NCBI RefSeq assembly: GCF_009857605.1
Contig: NZ_WWCT01000001.1
Span: forward strand, 62,001 to 126,000
DNA length: 64,000 nt
Source of the DNA: Duganella levis
GTDB taxonomy: Bacteria > Pseudomonadota > Gammaproteobacteria > Burkholderiales > Burkholderiaceae_D
Reading direction: 5' to 3'
The position numbers were made by a program, and so were the translations under genes. Of the stretch, positions 40,951 through 50,816 are shown in pieces. The notes beneath the pieces are model-generated. The model was not told the DNA's origin. It made no database searches and saw nothing but the letters and a program-made list of their open reading frames with translations. The first letter of the stretch is position 1, and every line of letters begins with the position of its first letter.

Positions 40951-41906
40951 CCTTGGCGTGGGATAGCGAAACGCTGGAAGACGCGCGCAGCTTCAACCGC
41001 AAGCTGCATTGGGCGCCGCGCTTCAAGATCAACAACCGTGTGATTCCGCTGGTGATCCAGTCGCTGCTGCGGCTGTCGCAGTTCGGCGCCGATGGCAAAC
41101 TGGCGCGTGAGGGCATCCGGGTCGCCAGTTACTCGGCGCACGCAGACGGATTGAAGGTGCCGGTGCGCGTGCTGCGCGGCGCAATGCCGGCGCGGGGCGT
41201 GGTACTGGATTTTCACGGCGGCGGCTGGGCCATCGGCAATGCGGCAATGAACGACCAGCTCAACGCCGGCCTGATCAGCGCCTGCAACGTGGCGGTGATA
41301 TCGGTGGATTACCGGCTGGCGCCGACTGCGCCGCTGGCCGCCATCATGGATGACTGCCTGGCAGCCGCGCGCTGGCTGCTGGACGGCGGACTTCCTGAAT
41401 TTGATGGCTTGCCGGTCTACATCCTCGGCGAGTCGGCAGGCGGCCATCTGGCGGCGGCGACGCTGTTGCGGCTCAAGCGCAGGCCTGATTTGCTGCGCCG
41501 CATCGACGGCGCCATCCTGTACTACGGCGTGTACGATTTGGCGGGTACGCCCAGCGTGCGCCAGGCCGGCGCCGACACCTTGGTGCTGCACGGCCCCAGT
41601 ATGCTCGATTCGCTACGCCTGCTCACGCCCGGTCTGACCGATGAACAGCGCCGCGAAGCTCCGCTATCGCCGCTGTATGGCGACTTGTCCGGTATGCCGC
41701 CGGTGCTGATGTTCGCCGGCGAGCGCGACCCCTTGCGCGACGACACCACACTGATGGCCGAACGCTGGCGCGCCGTGGCTGCGGTGGAATGCCATTTGAT
41801 GCCGGAAGCACCGCACGGCTTTATCCGCTTCCCAACCCGCATGGCCGCGCAAGTGCGGCAACGGGTGTACGAATGGATACGCGAACGGCGTTTACTTCCC
41901 GAGTAA
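40947..41906 (+). CDS. Alpha/beta hydrolase, hormone-sensitive-lipase type
   Basis: Esterase/lipase of 319 residues. The oxyanion motif HGGGW (VLDFHGGGWAIGN), the nucleophile elbow GESAGGH and the late Asp (GERDPLRDD) and His (PHGF) give a full catalytic triad. No signal peptide is evident, so it should be cytoplasmic and act on short-chain esters. The start ATG 40947 is in a 4-base overlap with the upstream small gene. Its 3' end overlaps the convergent gene at 41892 by 15 bases. Confidence 0.93.
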   Translation: MTLAWDSETLEDARSFNRKLHWAPRFKINNRVIPLVIQSLLRLSQFGADGKLAREGIRVASYSAHADGLKVPVRVLRGAMPARGVVLDFHGGGWAIGNAAMNDQLNAGLISACNVAVISVDYRLAPTAPLAAIMDDCLAAARWLLDGGLPEFDGLPVYILGESAGGHLAAATLLRLKRRPDLLRRIDGAILYYGVYDLAGTPSVRQAGADTLVLHGPSMLDSLRLLTPGLTDEQRREAPLSPLYGDLSGMPPVLMFAGERDPLRDDTTLMAERWRAVAAVECHLMPEAPHGFIRFPTRMAAQVRQRVYEWIRERRLLPE

Positions 41907-42611
41907 GCGCAGCGATTCTTCCCAGTTGCCCTGCCAGGCATGCAGGAAGTCGTGCGTTTTGAAGGCGCGTTTCAGCGGCCCGATGGGCGTGCGATACACA
42001 TCATGCAGGCCGAGCGCCAGCGTGACGGGATTCCAGACCGCGTTGCGCTTGGATTTCTTGGCGCTGGCTTTCACCCGCGCGCCATCATCGCCGAAGATGC
42101 CGATCGCATCGTCCAGCGAACGGTCCAGGTCCAGCCGCACCATGGCCGCAAACGCCAGCAGCACCTCTTGCTTGCTAATGCCGGCCTGTGATTCTTGCGT
42201 TTCCGGCGGCTTGGGCGGTGGTGCCAGCGCCGCTTGCGCATCCTGTTTCAGCTTAGCGGCCAGCCGCTCAAGATCCCGTTTCTGGAAGCGCAATTGGTCG
42301 AGAGGGCGGCGGAAGCCCGGTTCGGGTAATCGCGCCGGCAGTTTGTAGGCGTCTTTGGTGAAGGTGATCAGCACGTCTTCGCTGCCGGCCGCCAGGCGCG
42401 CGATGTCGTCCTGGAAAAAAATCGGCGCGGCGTAACCGCCGTTGGCGTCGCCGAACAGCTCGGGATAGGCCGCATCGTAGTCCAGCCATACCACCGGCGT
42501 CAGTTCGTGCTCAAGCAGGCGGGCCAAGGTCCATGGCCCGCTGGTTTGATGCGCCAGCCAGGCGCAGGCTTCTTCAGTGGTGGCCCTGAAAGGTAAGTCG
42601 ATATTATTCAT
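41892..42611 (-). CDS. Hypothetical protein of an Oxalobacteraceae-type family
   Basis: A 239-residue soluble protein. The N-terminal third has a pattern (EACAWLAHQTSGPWTLARLL, VVWLDYDAAYPELFGD, FRRPLDQLRFQKRDLERLA) that I associate with small regulator-like proteins of this family group; the middle is Pro/Gln-rich linker, and the C-terminal part is helical. No function is known. It ends in a 15-base overlap with the hydrolase gene on the other strand. Confidence 0.7.
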   Translation of the reverse strand: MNNIDLPFRATTEEACAWLAHQTSGPWTLARLLEHELTPVVWLDYDAAYPELFGDANGGYAAPIFFQDDIARLAAGSEDVLITFTKDAYKLPARLPEPGFRRPLDQLRFQKRDLERLAAKLKQDAQAALAPPPKPPETQESQAGISKQEVLLAFAAMVRLDLDRSLDDAIGIFGDDGARVKASAKKSKRNAVWNPVTLALGLHDVYRTPIGPLKRAFKTHDFLHAWQGNWEESLRLLGK

Positions 42612-42627
42612 GGCCGGTATGATACAC

Positions 42628-42837
42628 CTAGCTGCTGGCTTCCACGGTCACGCGGGCGAGGGCGAAAGCTTGCCGCAGTACCGCCAGGTCGCCGATGTGA
42701 TTGGCCAGCAGCAGCACCATCTGCGCGTCCAGCATCTTGCTTTGCGCTTCGCTCAGGTCGTGGTGCGACTCGGTCAGCATGTCGTAGAAGTCGTCGTAAT
42801 CGTCCAGATTCTGTTTCAGGTTGAGGGCGGCGTTCAT
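42628..42837 (-). CDS. DUF2783-type small protein
   Basis: A 69-residue, helical, acidic protein (LDDYDDFYDMLTESHHDLSE, then AQSKMLDAQMVLLLANHIGD). Small proteins of the DUF2783 kind have this D-D-F-Y-D-x-L pattern. The ATG at 42837 overlaps the SLAC1-type gene stop by 4 bases, so the two are coupled. Function unknown. Confidence 0.75.
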   Translation of the reverse strand: MNAALNLKQNLDDYDDFYDMLTESHHDLSEAQSKMLDAQMVLLLANHIGDLAVLRQAFALARVTVEASS

Positions 42838-43808
42838 GCGCGCACCTCCGCCATGGCGCACAGCGAGCGGATCGCCAGCGCAATGATGGTCAGCGACAGC
42901 ACGATCAGCAAGGTCACCGCCAGCAGTTCCAGCCCAAGCCCGCCGACTGCGCCGGCGTAGTTCAGCGCCGCACTGCTCAGGGCCGCCATGGGAAAGCCAA
43001 TCGCCCACCACGACAACGAAAACGGCGGCGGCTTGCGCACCAGGCGCCAAGCGATGATCACAAACAGGAACAGGCCAAAGTAAAACAGCAGCGCGGCAAA
43101 CCTGTCCACCGTCTGCATCAGGTTGACGTAGGCGACGAAACCCACCGCGAATGGCGCCATCAGGATCATCTTGGACGGCCGCATGGCATCGGCCATCGGC
43201 GCCTGATGCACCAGGCGCGAGAAGATCAGCACGAAGAACACCAGGGCGCTGACGCCGCCGATGGCCGCCGCCAGCAAGTTGATTTCACGCGCCCACGGAC
43301 CGGGCAGGCTGCCCCCGGTGACAACGATATCGAGACTGCCGACGCCGGCTATCAGCCAGGCCGGCGCCACGCTGGCCGGCGCGGCGTTGCCGTTCAGCAG
43401 ACGGCCGATCATGACGGCGCTCAGCGCTAGCGTGACAGCGACGCCGATGCTCCACATGAGCCACTGCGCGCCGCTGCTGTAACTGGCAACTACGCTGGAC
43501 AGCAGCAAGATGCTGATGCCGATCGTGCCGAAAAAGCTGCCAATCACCGGATGGTCGAATTCCTGTCGCACGGCCGCCGTGTGCCGTATCAGTTTATGCA
43601 GATAACCCATCGCCAGCACGGCAAACAGAAGTAGGGCGACGATGCCGATGCTATCGGAGATGGCGATGCCAACGCCGTAGCGCTTGCTGGCCAGACGCCA
43701 CGCCAGCGCCAGCCCGGCCACGCTCATGACCGAGCCGAACAGGTTGACGGGCAGGTTGCGCGTGGACGGCAGCGTCGCCGTGGTAAAAGTTTCGTGGGCA
43801 GATTCCAT
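42834..43808 (-). CDS. SLAC1/TehA-family anion channel
   Basis: Integral membrane protein of 324 residues with about ten helices. N-terminal PVNLFGSVMSVAGLALAWR and FDHPVIGSFFGTIGISILLL match the SLAC1/TehA fold, where a conserved Phe gates the pore. Homologues transport anions such as sulfite, tellurite-related or organic acids; the substrate is unknown. It is followed with a 4-base overlap by the small DUF2783-type gene and preceded by a GlxA-type regulator on the same strand, 100 bases apart. Confidence 0.88.
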   Translation of the reverse strand: MESAHETFTTATLPSTRNLPVNLFGSVMSVAGLALAWRLASKRYGVGIAISDSIGIVALLLFAVLAMGYLHKLIRHTAAVRQEFDHPVIGSFFGTIGISILLLSSVVASYSSGAQWLMWSIGVAVTLALSAVMIGRLLNGNAAPASVAPAWLIAGVGSLDIVVTGGSLPGPWAREINLLAAAIGGVSALVFFVLIFSRLVHQAPMADAMRPSKMILMAPFAVGFVAYVNLMQTVDRFAALLFYFGLFLFVIIAWRLVRKPPPFSLSWWAIGFPMAALSSAALNYAGAVGGLGLELLAVTLLIVLSLTIIALAIRSLCAMAEVRA

Positions 43809-43908
43809 AATGGTTCCCCGTGATTGAGTGGATGCGGGAATTCTGCCCGAGCAAACGGGCGGGCGGGACGTGCTGTCCCCAAACGCGTGCTAGCTGTCCC
43901 GAAAGACG

Positions 43909-44877
43909 TCAAGCGTCAGGCGCAGGGGAGCGGAAACGTTCGCGATAAGCCTTGGGTGTGGTATCCAGCTGGCGCGAAAAAATCAGCCGCATCTTTTCGG
44001 CGGTGTTGAAGCCGCAGCGGAAGGCGACGGTTTTCAGCGGCACGTCGGTCTCTTCCAGCAGCTTGCGGGCGAAGTCAATCCGCACCTGGTCGACAAACAC
44101 CGACGGCGTAACGTGGGCGTGCTTGGCAAACGCGCGCGAGAACGTTCGGCGGCTAACGCCTACCGCGTCGGCGATCTCTTCAATGCTGAGCGGCTCGGTG
44201 ATGTGGTCGGTGACGTATTTCAGCACCCGCGCCACCAGCGAGTCCTGGTCCGGACCGACGGCCAGGTACGGGCTGTACTGCGACTGGCCGCCGTCGCGAC
44301 GGATGTAGACGATCAGCCGCTTGGCCACCTTGAGCGCCAGTTCATGGCCCCAATCCTCGGCCACCAGCGCCAGGCACAGATCGATGCCGGCGCTGACGCC
44401 GCCGCAGGTGAACAGGTTGCCGTCGCGGACAAAGATCTTGTCAGGCCGGACGATGGAGGAGGGGAACTGCGCCACCAGCCGTTCGGCGTGATCCCAGTGG
44501 GTGGTGATTTCGCGGCCGTCCAGCAGGCGCGCGTGGCCCAGCAAGAATACGCCATTGCAGATGGCGCCGAAGCGCTTGGCGCGGCGCGCATGCAGGTTGA
44601 GCCAGTCGGCCAGCGCCGCCGCCGGGCGATAGTCCTGATAGCGCGGCCCGCCGGCCACCAGCAGCAGATCGCTGTCCGCGTGAAAATTCAGGTAGTCGTA
44701 ATGGACCTTGAAATCCATGCCGCTGGAACTGGTCACGCCGTCCGGCCGCTCACCGACCAGCGTGGTTTGATAGTGGTCCTTCTTTGGCAAAAAGCGGTTT
44801 GCCTCGGCAAACACATCCAACGGCGCCGCCACATCCAGCGCCTGCACCCCGTCCAGCATGACCAGCGTAACCTTCAT
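43909..44877 (-). CDS. GlxA-family transcriptional regulator (DJ-1/PfpI + AraC)
   Basis: A 322-residue regulator. The N-terminal DJ-1/PfpI-like domain (MKVTLVMLDGVQALDVAAPL, AICNGVFLLGHARLLDGR with the nucleophile-elbow Cys) is fused to a C-terminal AraC double helix-turn-helix (IEEIADAVGVSRRTFSRAFA, FRCGFNTAEKMRLIFSRQLD). The DJ-1 domain usually senses a small molecule and may lack enzyme activity. I chose ATG 44877, the start of the conserved strand; a frame from 44919 would add 14 non-conserved residues. Its target may be the SLAC1 gene downstream. Confidence 0.92.
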   Translation of the reverse strand: MKVTLVMLDGVQALDVAAPLDVFAEANRFLPKKDHYQTTLVGERPDGVTSSSGMDFKVHYDYLNFHADSDLLLVAGGPRYQDYRPAAALADWLNLHARRAKRFGAICNGVFLLGHARLLDGREITTHWDHAERLVAQFPSSIVRPDKIFVRDGNLFTCGGVSAGIDLCLALVAEDWGHELALKVAKRLIVYIRRDGGQSQYSPYLAVGPDQDSLVARVLKYVTDHITEPLSIEEIADAVGVSRRTFSRAFAKHAHVTPSVFVDQVRIDFARKLLEETDVPLKTVAFRCGFNTAEKMRLIFSRQLDTTPKAYRERFRSPAPDA

Positions 44878-44948
44878 TTTTATCCAATATTTTGCACTGC
44901 TATGTTCGCTGGCGAACATTGTCTACGCATTTCAATCTGGAAAGTCAA

Positions 44949-44977
44949 TGGACTTCTGTAAGGGTTTCAAGTATAAT
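44949..44977 (+). promoter_or_regulatory. Candidate sigma70 promoter of the betaine transporter operon
   Basis: TGGACT, a 17-base spacer and an exact TATAAT (44972-44977). The start GTG of the ATPase gene is about 208 bases downstream, leaving a long leader with no reading frame. Confidence 0.55.
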
Positions 44978-45184
44978 TGATGCGTTTTTACAACATTCAT
45001 GGGCCAAGCGCCCACCCCAGCGTGGCTAACAGTCCTGAGCCCCAGCTTCTTTTGGCACGCATTTGACATTCCGGCATACCGGCTCCGCTCCGGTCACCCT
45101 TGTCCTTTATCCCGCTGATTCCCATCGCAGGCTTACGGCCAGCGAGGTTTCATTCCATTCGCCAAAACGAAGGAGAACCACATC

Positions 45185-46420
45185 GTGGCTAAACAAATCA
45201 TTATTGACCAGGTCTTTAAAGTATTCGGCGACCAGCCGGAACAGGCACTGGCGCTGGTCCGCAAAGGCGCCAGCAAACAAGACATTCTTGCCCAGACAGA
45301 ATGCACCATCGGCGTGTTCGACGCCACCTTTACCATTGAAGCCGGCGAGATCTTCGTCATCATGGGCCTGTCCGGTTCGGGCAAGTCGACCCTGGTGCGC
45401 ATGCTCAACCGCCTGATCGAGCCGACCGCCGGCCGCATCCTGATCGACGGCAACGACATCAACACGCTGCCGGACGCGCAGCTGCGCGCCTTGCGCCGCA
45501 AGGACATCAGCATGGTGTTCCAGTCGTTCGCGCTGCTGCCGCAAATTACCGTGCTCGACAACACCGCCTTCGGCATGGAACTGGCCGGCATGCCGAAAGC
45601 CGAGCGCCACGCGCTGGCGCGGCAGGCGCTGGAACAGGTTGGCCTGGCCGCCTATGCCGGCAGCTATCCCGATGAATTATCCGGCGGCATGCAGCAACGC
45701 GTCGGCCTGGCGCGCGCGCTGGCGTGCGATCCATCGATCCTGCTGATGGATGAGGCTTTCTCCGCGCTGGACCCGATCATGCGCACCGAAATGCAATCGG
45801 AACTGCTGCGCCTACAACAGATCAAGCGCCGCACCATCGTCTTCATTTCGCATGACCTTGATGAAGCCATGCGCATCGGCGACCGCGTCGCCATCATGAA
45901 GGACGGCCATGTGGTGCAAGTGGGCACGCCGGAAGAAATCTTGCGCAAGCCGGCCAACGATTACGTGCGCAGCTTTGTGCGCGGGGTCGATGCCGCCGCC
46001 GTCTTCAAGGCCAGCGATATTGCCCGCAAGAGCCAGATCGTGGTGTCGGAGTCGCCAACGCGCGGTGCGCGGGCGGCCTTGTCGATGCTGGAAGAGCAGG
46101 ACCGCAGCTACGCCTATGTGGTCGATCCCAAGCGTAAATTCCTCGGCCTGGTGTCGGCCGATTCGCTGCGTGGCGCGCTGGATGGACACACCGGTCCGCT
46201 GGGCCTGGCCCATGCGTATCTGCCGGAAGTGCAGTCGATCAACGCCAACGATCCTGTTGCCGGCCTGTTCGGCCAGGTGGCGCAGCTGCCTTACGCCGTC
46301 CCTGTGGTGGCCGATGATGGCAGCTTCCACGGCGCGATCAGCAGGACCACCTTGCTGAAGTTCCTCGACCGCGATACGCCCGCCATTGCCGAGCCACAAA
46401 CACAGAAAGGACTCGCATGA
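45185..46420 (+). CDS. proV: Glycine betaine/proline ABC transporter ATP-binding protein
   Basis: ATPase subunit of 411 residues. Walker [11 protein letters not shown]-loop, signature [10 protein letters not shown], Walker [13 protein letters not shown] and the His switch (VFISHDLDE) are all present. The C-terminal about 150 residues form two CBS units that gate the transporter with ionic strength in OpuA/ProV proteins. A GTG start has GAAGGAG 10 bases upstream. The next gene begins in a 4-base overlap and encodes both permease and binding protein, so the two genes make the whole transporter. Confidence 0.95.
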   Translation: MAKQIIIDQVFKVFGDQPEQALALVRKGASKQDILAQTECTIGVFDATFTIEAGEIFVIMGLSGSGKSTLVRMLNRLIEPTAGRILIDGNDINTLPDAQLRALRRKDISMVFQSFALLPQITVLDNTAFGMELAGMPKAERHALARQALEQVGLAAYAGSYPDELSGGMQQRVGLARALACDPSILLMDEAFSALDPIMRTEMQSELLRLQQIKRRTIVFISHDLDEAMRIGDRVAIMKDGHVVQVGTPEEILRKPANDYVRSFVRGVDAAAVFKASDIARKSQIVVSESPTRGARAALSMLEEQDRSYAYVVDPKRKFLGLVSADSLRGALDGHTGPLGLAHAYLPEVQSINANDPVAGLFGQVAQLPYAVPVVADDGSFHGAISRTTLLKFLDRDTPAIAEPQTQKGLA

Positions 46421-48471
46421 ATCCAAGCACCGTTAACGCCGTAGAACCTGTTGTTGAGCACGCTGCTCAGGTCAACCCATGGCTGCCATCTGCGCCGGCC
46501 GACACCGCCTGGCTTGACGCCGCCAAACCGGCCGTCGCCCCCGAGCACGCCGGCGGCTTGCACCTGACACAAATTTTTGACGGCGCGCTGCCGCTGGAAT
46601 CCTGGATCAATCAAGGCCTGGGCTGGGTCGTGTCGCATTGCCGTCCATTCTTCCAGACCGTGCGGGCGCCAATCGACGCCACGCTGAACGGCGTCGGCGC
46701 CTTGCTGCTGGCGGCGCCGTCGCTGATGGTCATCGCCATTATCGGCCTGCTGGCCTGGCAGTTCACCAGCCGCGCGCTGGCGGTCGGCACCGTGCTGGCG
46801 CTGCTGGTGGTATCCATGCTGGGCGTGTGGCCGGAAGCCATGATCACCTTGTCGCTGGTGCTGACTTCGCTAGCGTTCTGTTTGCTGATCGGCCTGCCGC
46901 TAGGGATCTTCCTGGCCAGCAGCGACCGCGCGCAGAACATCCTGCGGCCGCTGTTGGACGCGATGCAGACCACGCCGGCCTTTGTGTACCTGGTGCCGGT
47001 GGTGATGCTGTTCGGCATCGGCAATGCGCCGGGCGTGATCGTTACCATTATCTTTGCGCTGGCGCCGCTGGTGCGCCTGACCAATCTTGGCATACGCCAG
47101 GTGCGTCCGGACCTGATCGAAGCGGCACGCGCCTATGGTGCGTCGCCGTGGCAGTTGCTGACCCGCGTGCAGTTTCCGCTGGCCATGCCGTCGATTATGG
47201 CCGGCATCAACCAGTCGCTGATGCTGTCGTTATCGATGGTGGTGATCGCTTCCATGATTGCGGTAGGCGGCCTGGGCCAGATGGTGTTGCGCGGTATCGG
47301 CCGGCTGGATATGGGCCTGGCCACCGTCGGCGGACTGGGCATCGTGCTGCTGGCCATCACGCTGGACCGTCTGACGCAAGCGATGGGACAACCGCGTCGC
47401 GGCGTGCGTCACTGGTATCAGACCGGCCCGGCCGGCCTGATCCTGCGCTTGGTGCGCAACGGCCCGGTACGCGGCCAGTTCCAATGGCTGTCGATGCTGG
47501 CGCTGTGCGTGCTGGTGCTGACAACCAGCCTGGCCATGGCGCAAACGCCGGACGACAGCCTGCCCGGCAAGGGCATCAAGGTGCAGGCGCTGCAAAGCTC
47601 GATCGCCGAAGAAACCTTCCAGACCATGCTGGTCGACCGCGCGCTGGAAAAGCTGGGCTACGAGCCGCAGCCGATCAAGGAAGTCGACTATCCGGCCGCG
47701 CATATCGCCATCGCCAATGGCGACGCCACCTTCCTCGCGGTGCACTGGGACCCTTTGCACCAGGACTATTACAACAACGCCGGCGGCGACGCCAAGCTGC
47801 TGCGCACCGGCCAGTACGCCGGTCCAGCCGCGCAAGGCTATATGATCGACAAAGCCACGGCCGACAAGTACAACATCACCAATATCGAGCAGTTGCGCGA
47901 TCCCGGCCTGGCCAAGCTGTTCGACCACGACGGCGACGGCAAGGCCGACCTGACCGGCTGCAATCCCGGCTGGGGCTGCGAGGCGATGATCGAAAACCAT
48001 CTGGACGCCTACCAGTTGCGCGCCACGGTCAAGCACGTGCAGGGCAGCTATGCGGCCCTGATGGCCGACACCATCGGCCGCCACCAGCGTGGCGAACCGA
48101 TCCTGTACTACACGTGGACGCCATACTGGGTGAGCGGGGTGCTGGTGCCGGGCAAGGACGTGGTCTGGCTGCAAGTGCCGTTCTCGTCCAATCCGCAGCA
48201 CACCAGCACGCGGATGGATGACGGCAGCGACTATGGCTTTGCGGTCAACACCACGCGCATCGTGGTCAACCGCGCATGGGCCGAGCAGAATCCGGCCGCC
48301 GTCAAACTGTTTGAGGTAATGCGCCTGCCGATTGCCGACATCAGTGCGCAAAACCAGCGCATGCGCGACGGCGAAAACTCGCAGGCCGACATCGCCCGCC
48401 ATACCGACGGCTGGATCAAATACCACCAGCAGCTGTTCGATAGCTGGATCGCGCAGGCGCTGCATCGCTAA
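46417..48471 (+). CDS. Fused betaine transporter permease and substrate-binding protein (ProW-ProX)
   Basis: A 684-residue fusion. Residues about 1-70 are a cytoplasmic lead, about 70-345 the ProW-type permease with about six helices and the EAA loop ([20 protein letters not shown]), followed by another helix near 360-375 and the binding domain from about 385 ([20 protein letters not shown], with Trp-rich betaine pocket motifs [26 protein letters not shown]). The extra helix lets the binding domain reach the periplasm tethered. Similar fusions occur in OpuABC of Gram-positives. No separate binding protein gene follows. Confidence 0.93.
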   Translation: MNPSTVNAVEPVVEHAAQVNPWLPSAPADTAWLDAAKPAVAPEHAGGLHLTQIFDGALPLESWINQGLGWVVSHCRPFFQTVRAPIDATLNGVGALLLAAPSLMVIAIIGLLAWQFTSRALAVGTVLALLVVSMLGVWPEAMITLSLVLTSLAFCLLIGLPLGIFLASSDRAQNILRPLLDAMQTTPAFVYLVPVVMLFGIGNAPGVIVTIIFALAPLVRLTNLGIRQVRPDLIEAARAYGASPWQLLTRVQFPLAMPSIMAGINQSLMLSLSMVVIASMIAVGGLGQMVLRGIGRLDMGLATVGGLGIVLLAITLDRLTQAMGQPRRGVRHWYQTGPAGLILRLVRNGPVRGQFQWLSMLALCVLVLTTSLAMAQTPDDSLPGKGIKVQALQSSIAEETFQTMLVDRALEKLGYEPQPIKEVDYPAAHIAIANGDATFLAVHWDPLHQDYYNNAGGDAKLLRTGQYAGPAAQGYMIDKATADKYNITNIEQLRDPGLAKLFDHDGDGKADLTGCNPGWGCEAMIENHLDAYQLRATVKHVQGSYAALMADTIGRHQRGEPILYYTWTPYWVSGVLVPGKDVVWLQVPFSSNPQHTSTRMDDGSDYGFAVNTTRIVVNRAWAEQNPAAVKLFEVMRLPIADISAQNQRMRDGENSQADIARHTDGWIKYHQQLFDSWIAQALHR

Positions 48472-48565
48472 GATCAAGCGCCTGGATCAAGTAACGGCGT
48501 AAATATTGCCTATTAAACATTTCACTCCTGTATGATTTGATGATCTTGTGAGTGAAAGGTTGTCC

Positions 48566-50071
48566 ATGCTGTCCAAGCTGTCTGCCATGTTCCGCTACTT
48601 CAATAGCGCCGTGCCGTTTCGTCTGGTGCCGGCGCTGATTGCCACCGCTGTCCTGTTTGTATTGCTGGCGCTGCCTTGTCCCGCCGGCCTCGATCCCAAG
48701 GCTTGGGCGCTGGTGGCGATCTTTCTCACCACGATTGTCGCCATCATCCTCAAGGTCATGCCGATTGGCGTGATGGCGCTGATGGCGATCGTCATCGTCG
48801 CGTTGTCGCAAGTCACCTCCAACTCATCCAAGGGCGCGATTACCGATGCGCTGAGCAGCTTCGCCAGCCCGCTGATCTGGCTGATCGTGGTGGCCGTGCT
48901 GATCTCGCGCGGCCTCAAGAAAACCGGGCTGGGTAGTCGCATCGGCCTGATCTTCATCGCCATGCTGGGCAAGCGCACCATCGGCATCGGTTACGGCCTG
49001 ACGGTGTGCGAACTGGTGCTGGCGCCGTTCACGCCGAGCAATACAGCGCGCGGCGGCGGCATCGTCCACCCGATCATGAAGTCGATCGCCAATGCCTTCG
49101 ACTCCGATCCCGCCAAGGGCACGGAAGGCAAGGTCGGCACCTATCTGGCGCTGGTCAACTACCACGCCAATCCCATTACTTCCGCCATGTTCCTCACCGC
49201 CACCGCGCCGAATCCGCTGGTGGTGGACTTCGTCGCCAAGGCCAGCAACCAGAGCTTTCATCTGAGCTGGACCACCTGGGCGCTGTGCATGCTGCTGCCG
49301 GGGCTGGTCTGCCTGCTGCTGATGCCACTGGTGATCTACCTGCTGTCGCCGCCACAACTGAAAGCGACGCCGGACGCGGTGCAATACGCGCGCGGCGAAC
49401 TGGATCGCATGGGACCGCTGGCGCCGAAAGAGAAAGTCATGCTCGGCACCTTCGGCCTGCTGCTGGTGTTGTGGGCCAATGTGCCGGCCATGATCCTCGG
49501 CCCGGCCTGGACGCTGGACCCGACCGTGGTTGCCTTTCTCGGCCTGTTTGTGCTGATCATTACCGGCACGCTGGACTGGGACGATGTGCTATCCGAAAAA
49601 AGCGCCTGGGATACGCTGATCTGGTTCGGCGCGCTGGTCATGCTGGCCGAGCAATTGAACAAGCTGGGCGTGATCGGCTGGGCCGCGCTGGCGATGAAGG
49701 ATGCCATCGTCGCCAGCGGCATGGGGTGGCTGCCGGTGGCCACCGTGCTGCTGCTGGCCTTCGTCTTCTCGCACTACCTGTTCGCCAGCACCACCGCCCA
49801 CATCAGCGCCATGCTGTTCGCCTTCCTGTCGGTCGGCGCGCAGCTACTGCCGCCGCAATACCTGGTGCCATTCCTGCTGCTGATGACGGCCGGCTCGGCC
49901 ATCATGATGACGTTGACCCATTACGCCACCGGCACCTCGCCGATCATCTTCGGCAGCGGCTACGTCACCATGGGCAACTGGTGGCGCGTCGGCTTTGTCA
50001 TGTGCGTGCTGGAATTGCTGGTGTTTGCCGTGGTCGGCGGCGCCTGGTGGAAACTGCTGGGCTACTGGTGA
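48566..50071 (+). CDS. DASS-family anion symporter (SLC13/CitT type)
   Basis: Sodium- or proton-coupled dicarboxylate/anion transporter of 501 residues with about twelve helices. The two family SNT-like motifs can be seen: TPSNTARGGGIVHPI in the first half and LFASTTAHISAML in the second half, where the equivalent of the substrate loop lies. The ATG at 48566 has GAAAGG 8 bases upstream, while the GTG at 48548 lacks a site. The next gene starts 4 bases after the stop. Substrate may be malate, succinate, tartrate or citrate. Confidence 0.9.
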   Translation: MLSKLSAMFRYFNSAVPFRLVPALIATAVLFVLLALPCPAGLDPKAWALVAIFLTTIVAIILKVMPIGVMALMAIVIVALSQVTSNSSKGAITDALSSFASPLIWLIVVAVLISRGLKKTGLGSRIGLIFIAMLGKRTIGIGYGLTVCELVLAPFTPSNTARGGGIVHPIMKSIANAFDSDPAKGTEGKVGTYLALVNYHANPITSAMFLTATAPNPLVVDFVAKASNQSFHLSWTTWALCMLLPGLVCLLLMPLVIYLLSPPQLKATPDAVQYARGELDRMGPLAPKEKVMLGTFGLLLVLWANVPAMILGPAWTLDPTVVAFLGLFVLIITGTLDWDDVLSEKSAWDTLIWFGALVMLAEQLNKLGVIGWAALAMKDAIVASGMGWLPVATVLLLAFVFSHYLFASTTAHISAMLFAFLSVGAQLLPPQYLVPFLLLMTAGSAIMMTLTHYATGTSPIIFGSGYVTMGNWWRVGFVMCVLELLVFAVVGGAWWKLLGYW

Positions 50072-50075
50072 ACCG

Positions 50076-50816
50076 ATGAAAAAAATCCATATCACCTTGC
50101 CGCTGGCGCTGATCGTGCTGGCGGTCTGGCTGGGTTTGACGCTGGGCCTGGTTCAGCTGCAAGCCGGCGGCATCGGGCTGTCCTGGCTGCTGGCGGCGCT
50201 GTTTGCCTTGCTGGTCTCGCTGGCCGGCAACGAGCGGCGTACCAGTGGCCTGCACGCGCCATCGCCTTCGCGCTCTTGGTGGCTGGTCTCGCCGCCATTG
50301 CTGTATTCGCTGCTGATGCTGGTGGTGGCGTGGGCCGGCGGCTGGCCGCCGCCCAAGGCGCTGCTACTGGTGGCCGGCAACGCGGCGCTGGTGGCGCTGT
50401 CGGAAGAATTGATGTTCCGCGCCATCCTGCTGCAAGGCTTGCTTGACCGTTACGCCATCTGGCCTGCCGTGTTGCTGTCGTCGGCGCTGTTCGGCGTGGT
50501 GCACACGGCCAACGGCCTGGCCACGGGCGACCTTGGCGGCGCGTTGTGGCAGGCCACGGCGGCCTTCCTGCAAGGGATCGTCTATGCGGCGATACGCCTG
50601 CGCACCCGTTCAGTGTGGCCGATGATGGTGGTGCACGGCGTGTGGGACTTTGCGCTGGTGTCGTCGATACAGGGCGCCACGGCGGGCGACGAGGCGTCGA
50701 TATTGCCGTACGCGGCGCTGCTGGCCGTGCTGCCGCTGTGCCTGTACGGCGTGTACCTGCTGCGCGGCAGCCAGCGCGCGCTACTGGGCCAGAATGCCTA
50801 CCAGTTGAACCAGTAA
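50076..50816 (+). CDS. CPBP (Abi) intramembrane metalloprotease
   Basis: A 246-residue membrane protein of the CPBP glutamic/metal protease family. The EE-x3-R motif (SEELMFRAI), FGVVH and the late HGVWDF supply the expected Glu and His ligands. The family includes CAAX prenyl proteases and bacteriocin-immunity proteins; substrates here are unknown. It starts 4 bases after the transporter gene. Its last 36 bases overlap the convergent AspT-type gene. Confidence 0.9.
   Translation: MKKIHITLPLALIVLAVWLGLTLGLVQLQAGGIGLSWLLAALFALLVSLAGNERRTSGLHAPSPSRSWWLVSPPLLYSLLMLVVAWAGGWPPPKALLLVAGNAALVALSEELMFRAILLQGLLDRYAIWPAVLLSSALFGVVHTANGLATGDLGGALWQATAAFLQGIVYAAIRLRTRSVWPMMVVHGVWDFALVSSIQGATAGDEASILPYAALLAVLPLCLYGVYLLRGSQRALLGQNAYQLNQ

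Noticed and set aside
44978..45184. Possible riboswitch in the leader of the betaine transporter
   Set aside because: The leader is long but I see no conserved riboswitch core or terminator/antiterminator pair.
47230..48477. Open frame of 415 codons on the minus strand
   Set aside because: Entirely opposite the fused permease/binding-protein gene, whose motifs are unmistakable.
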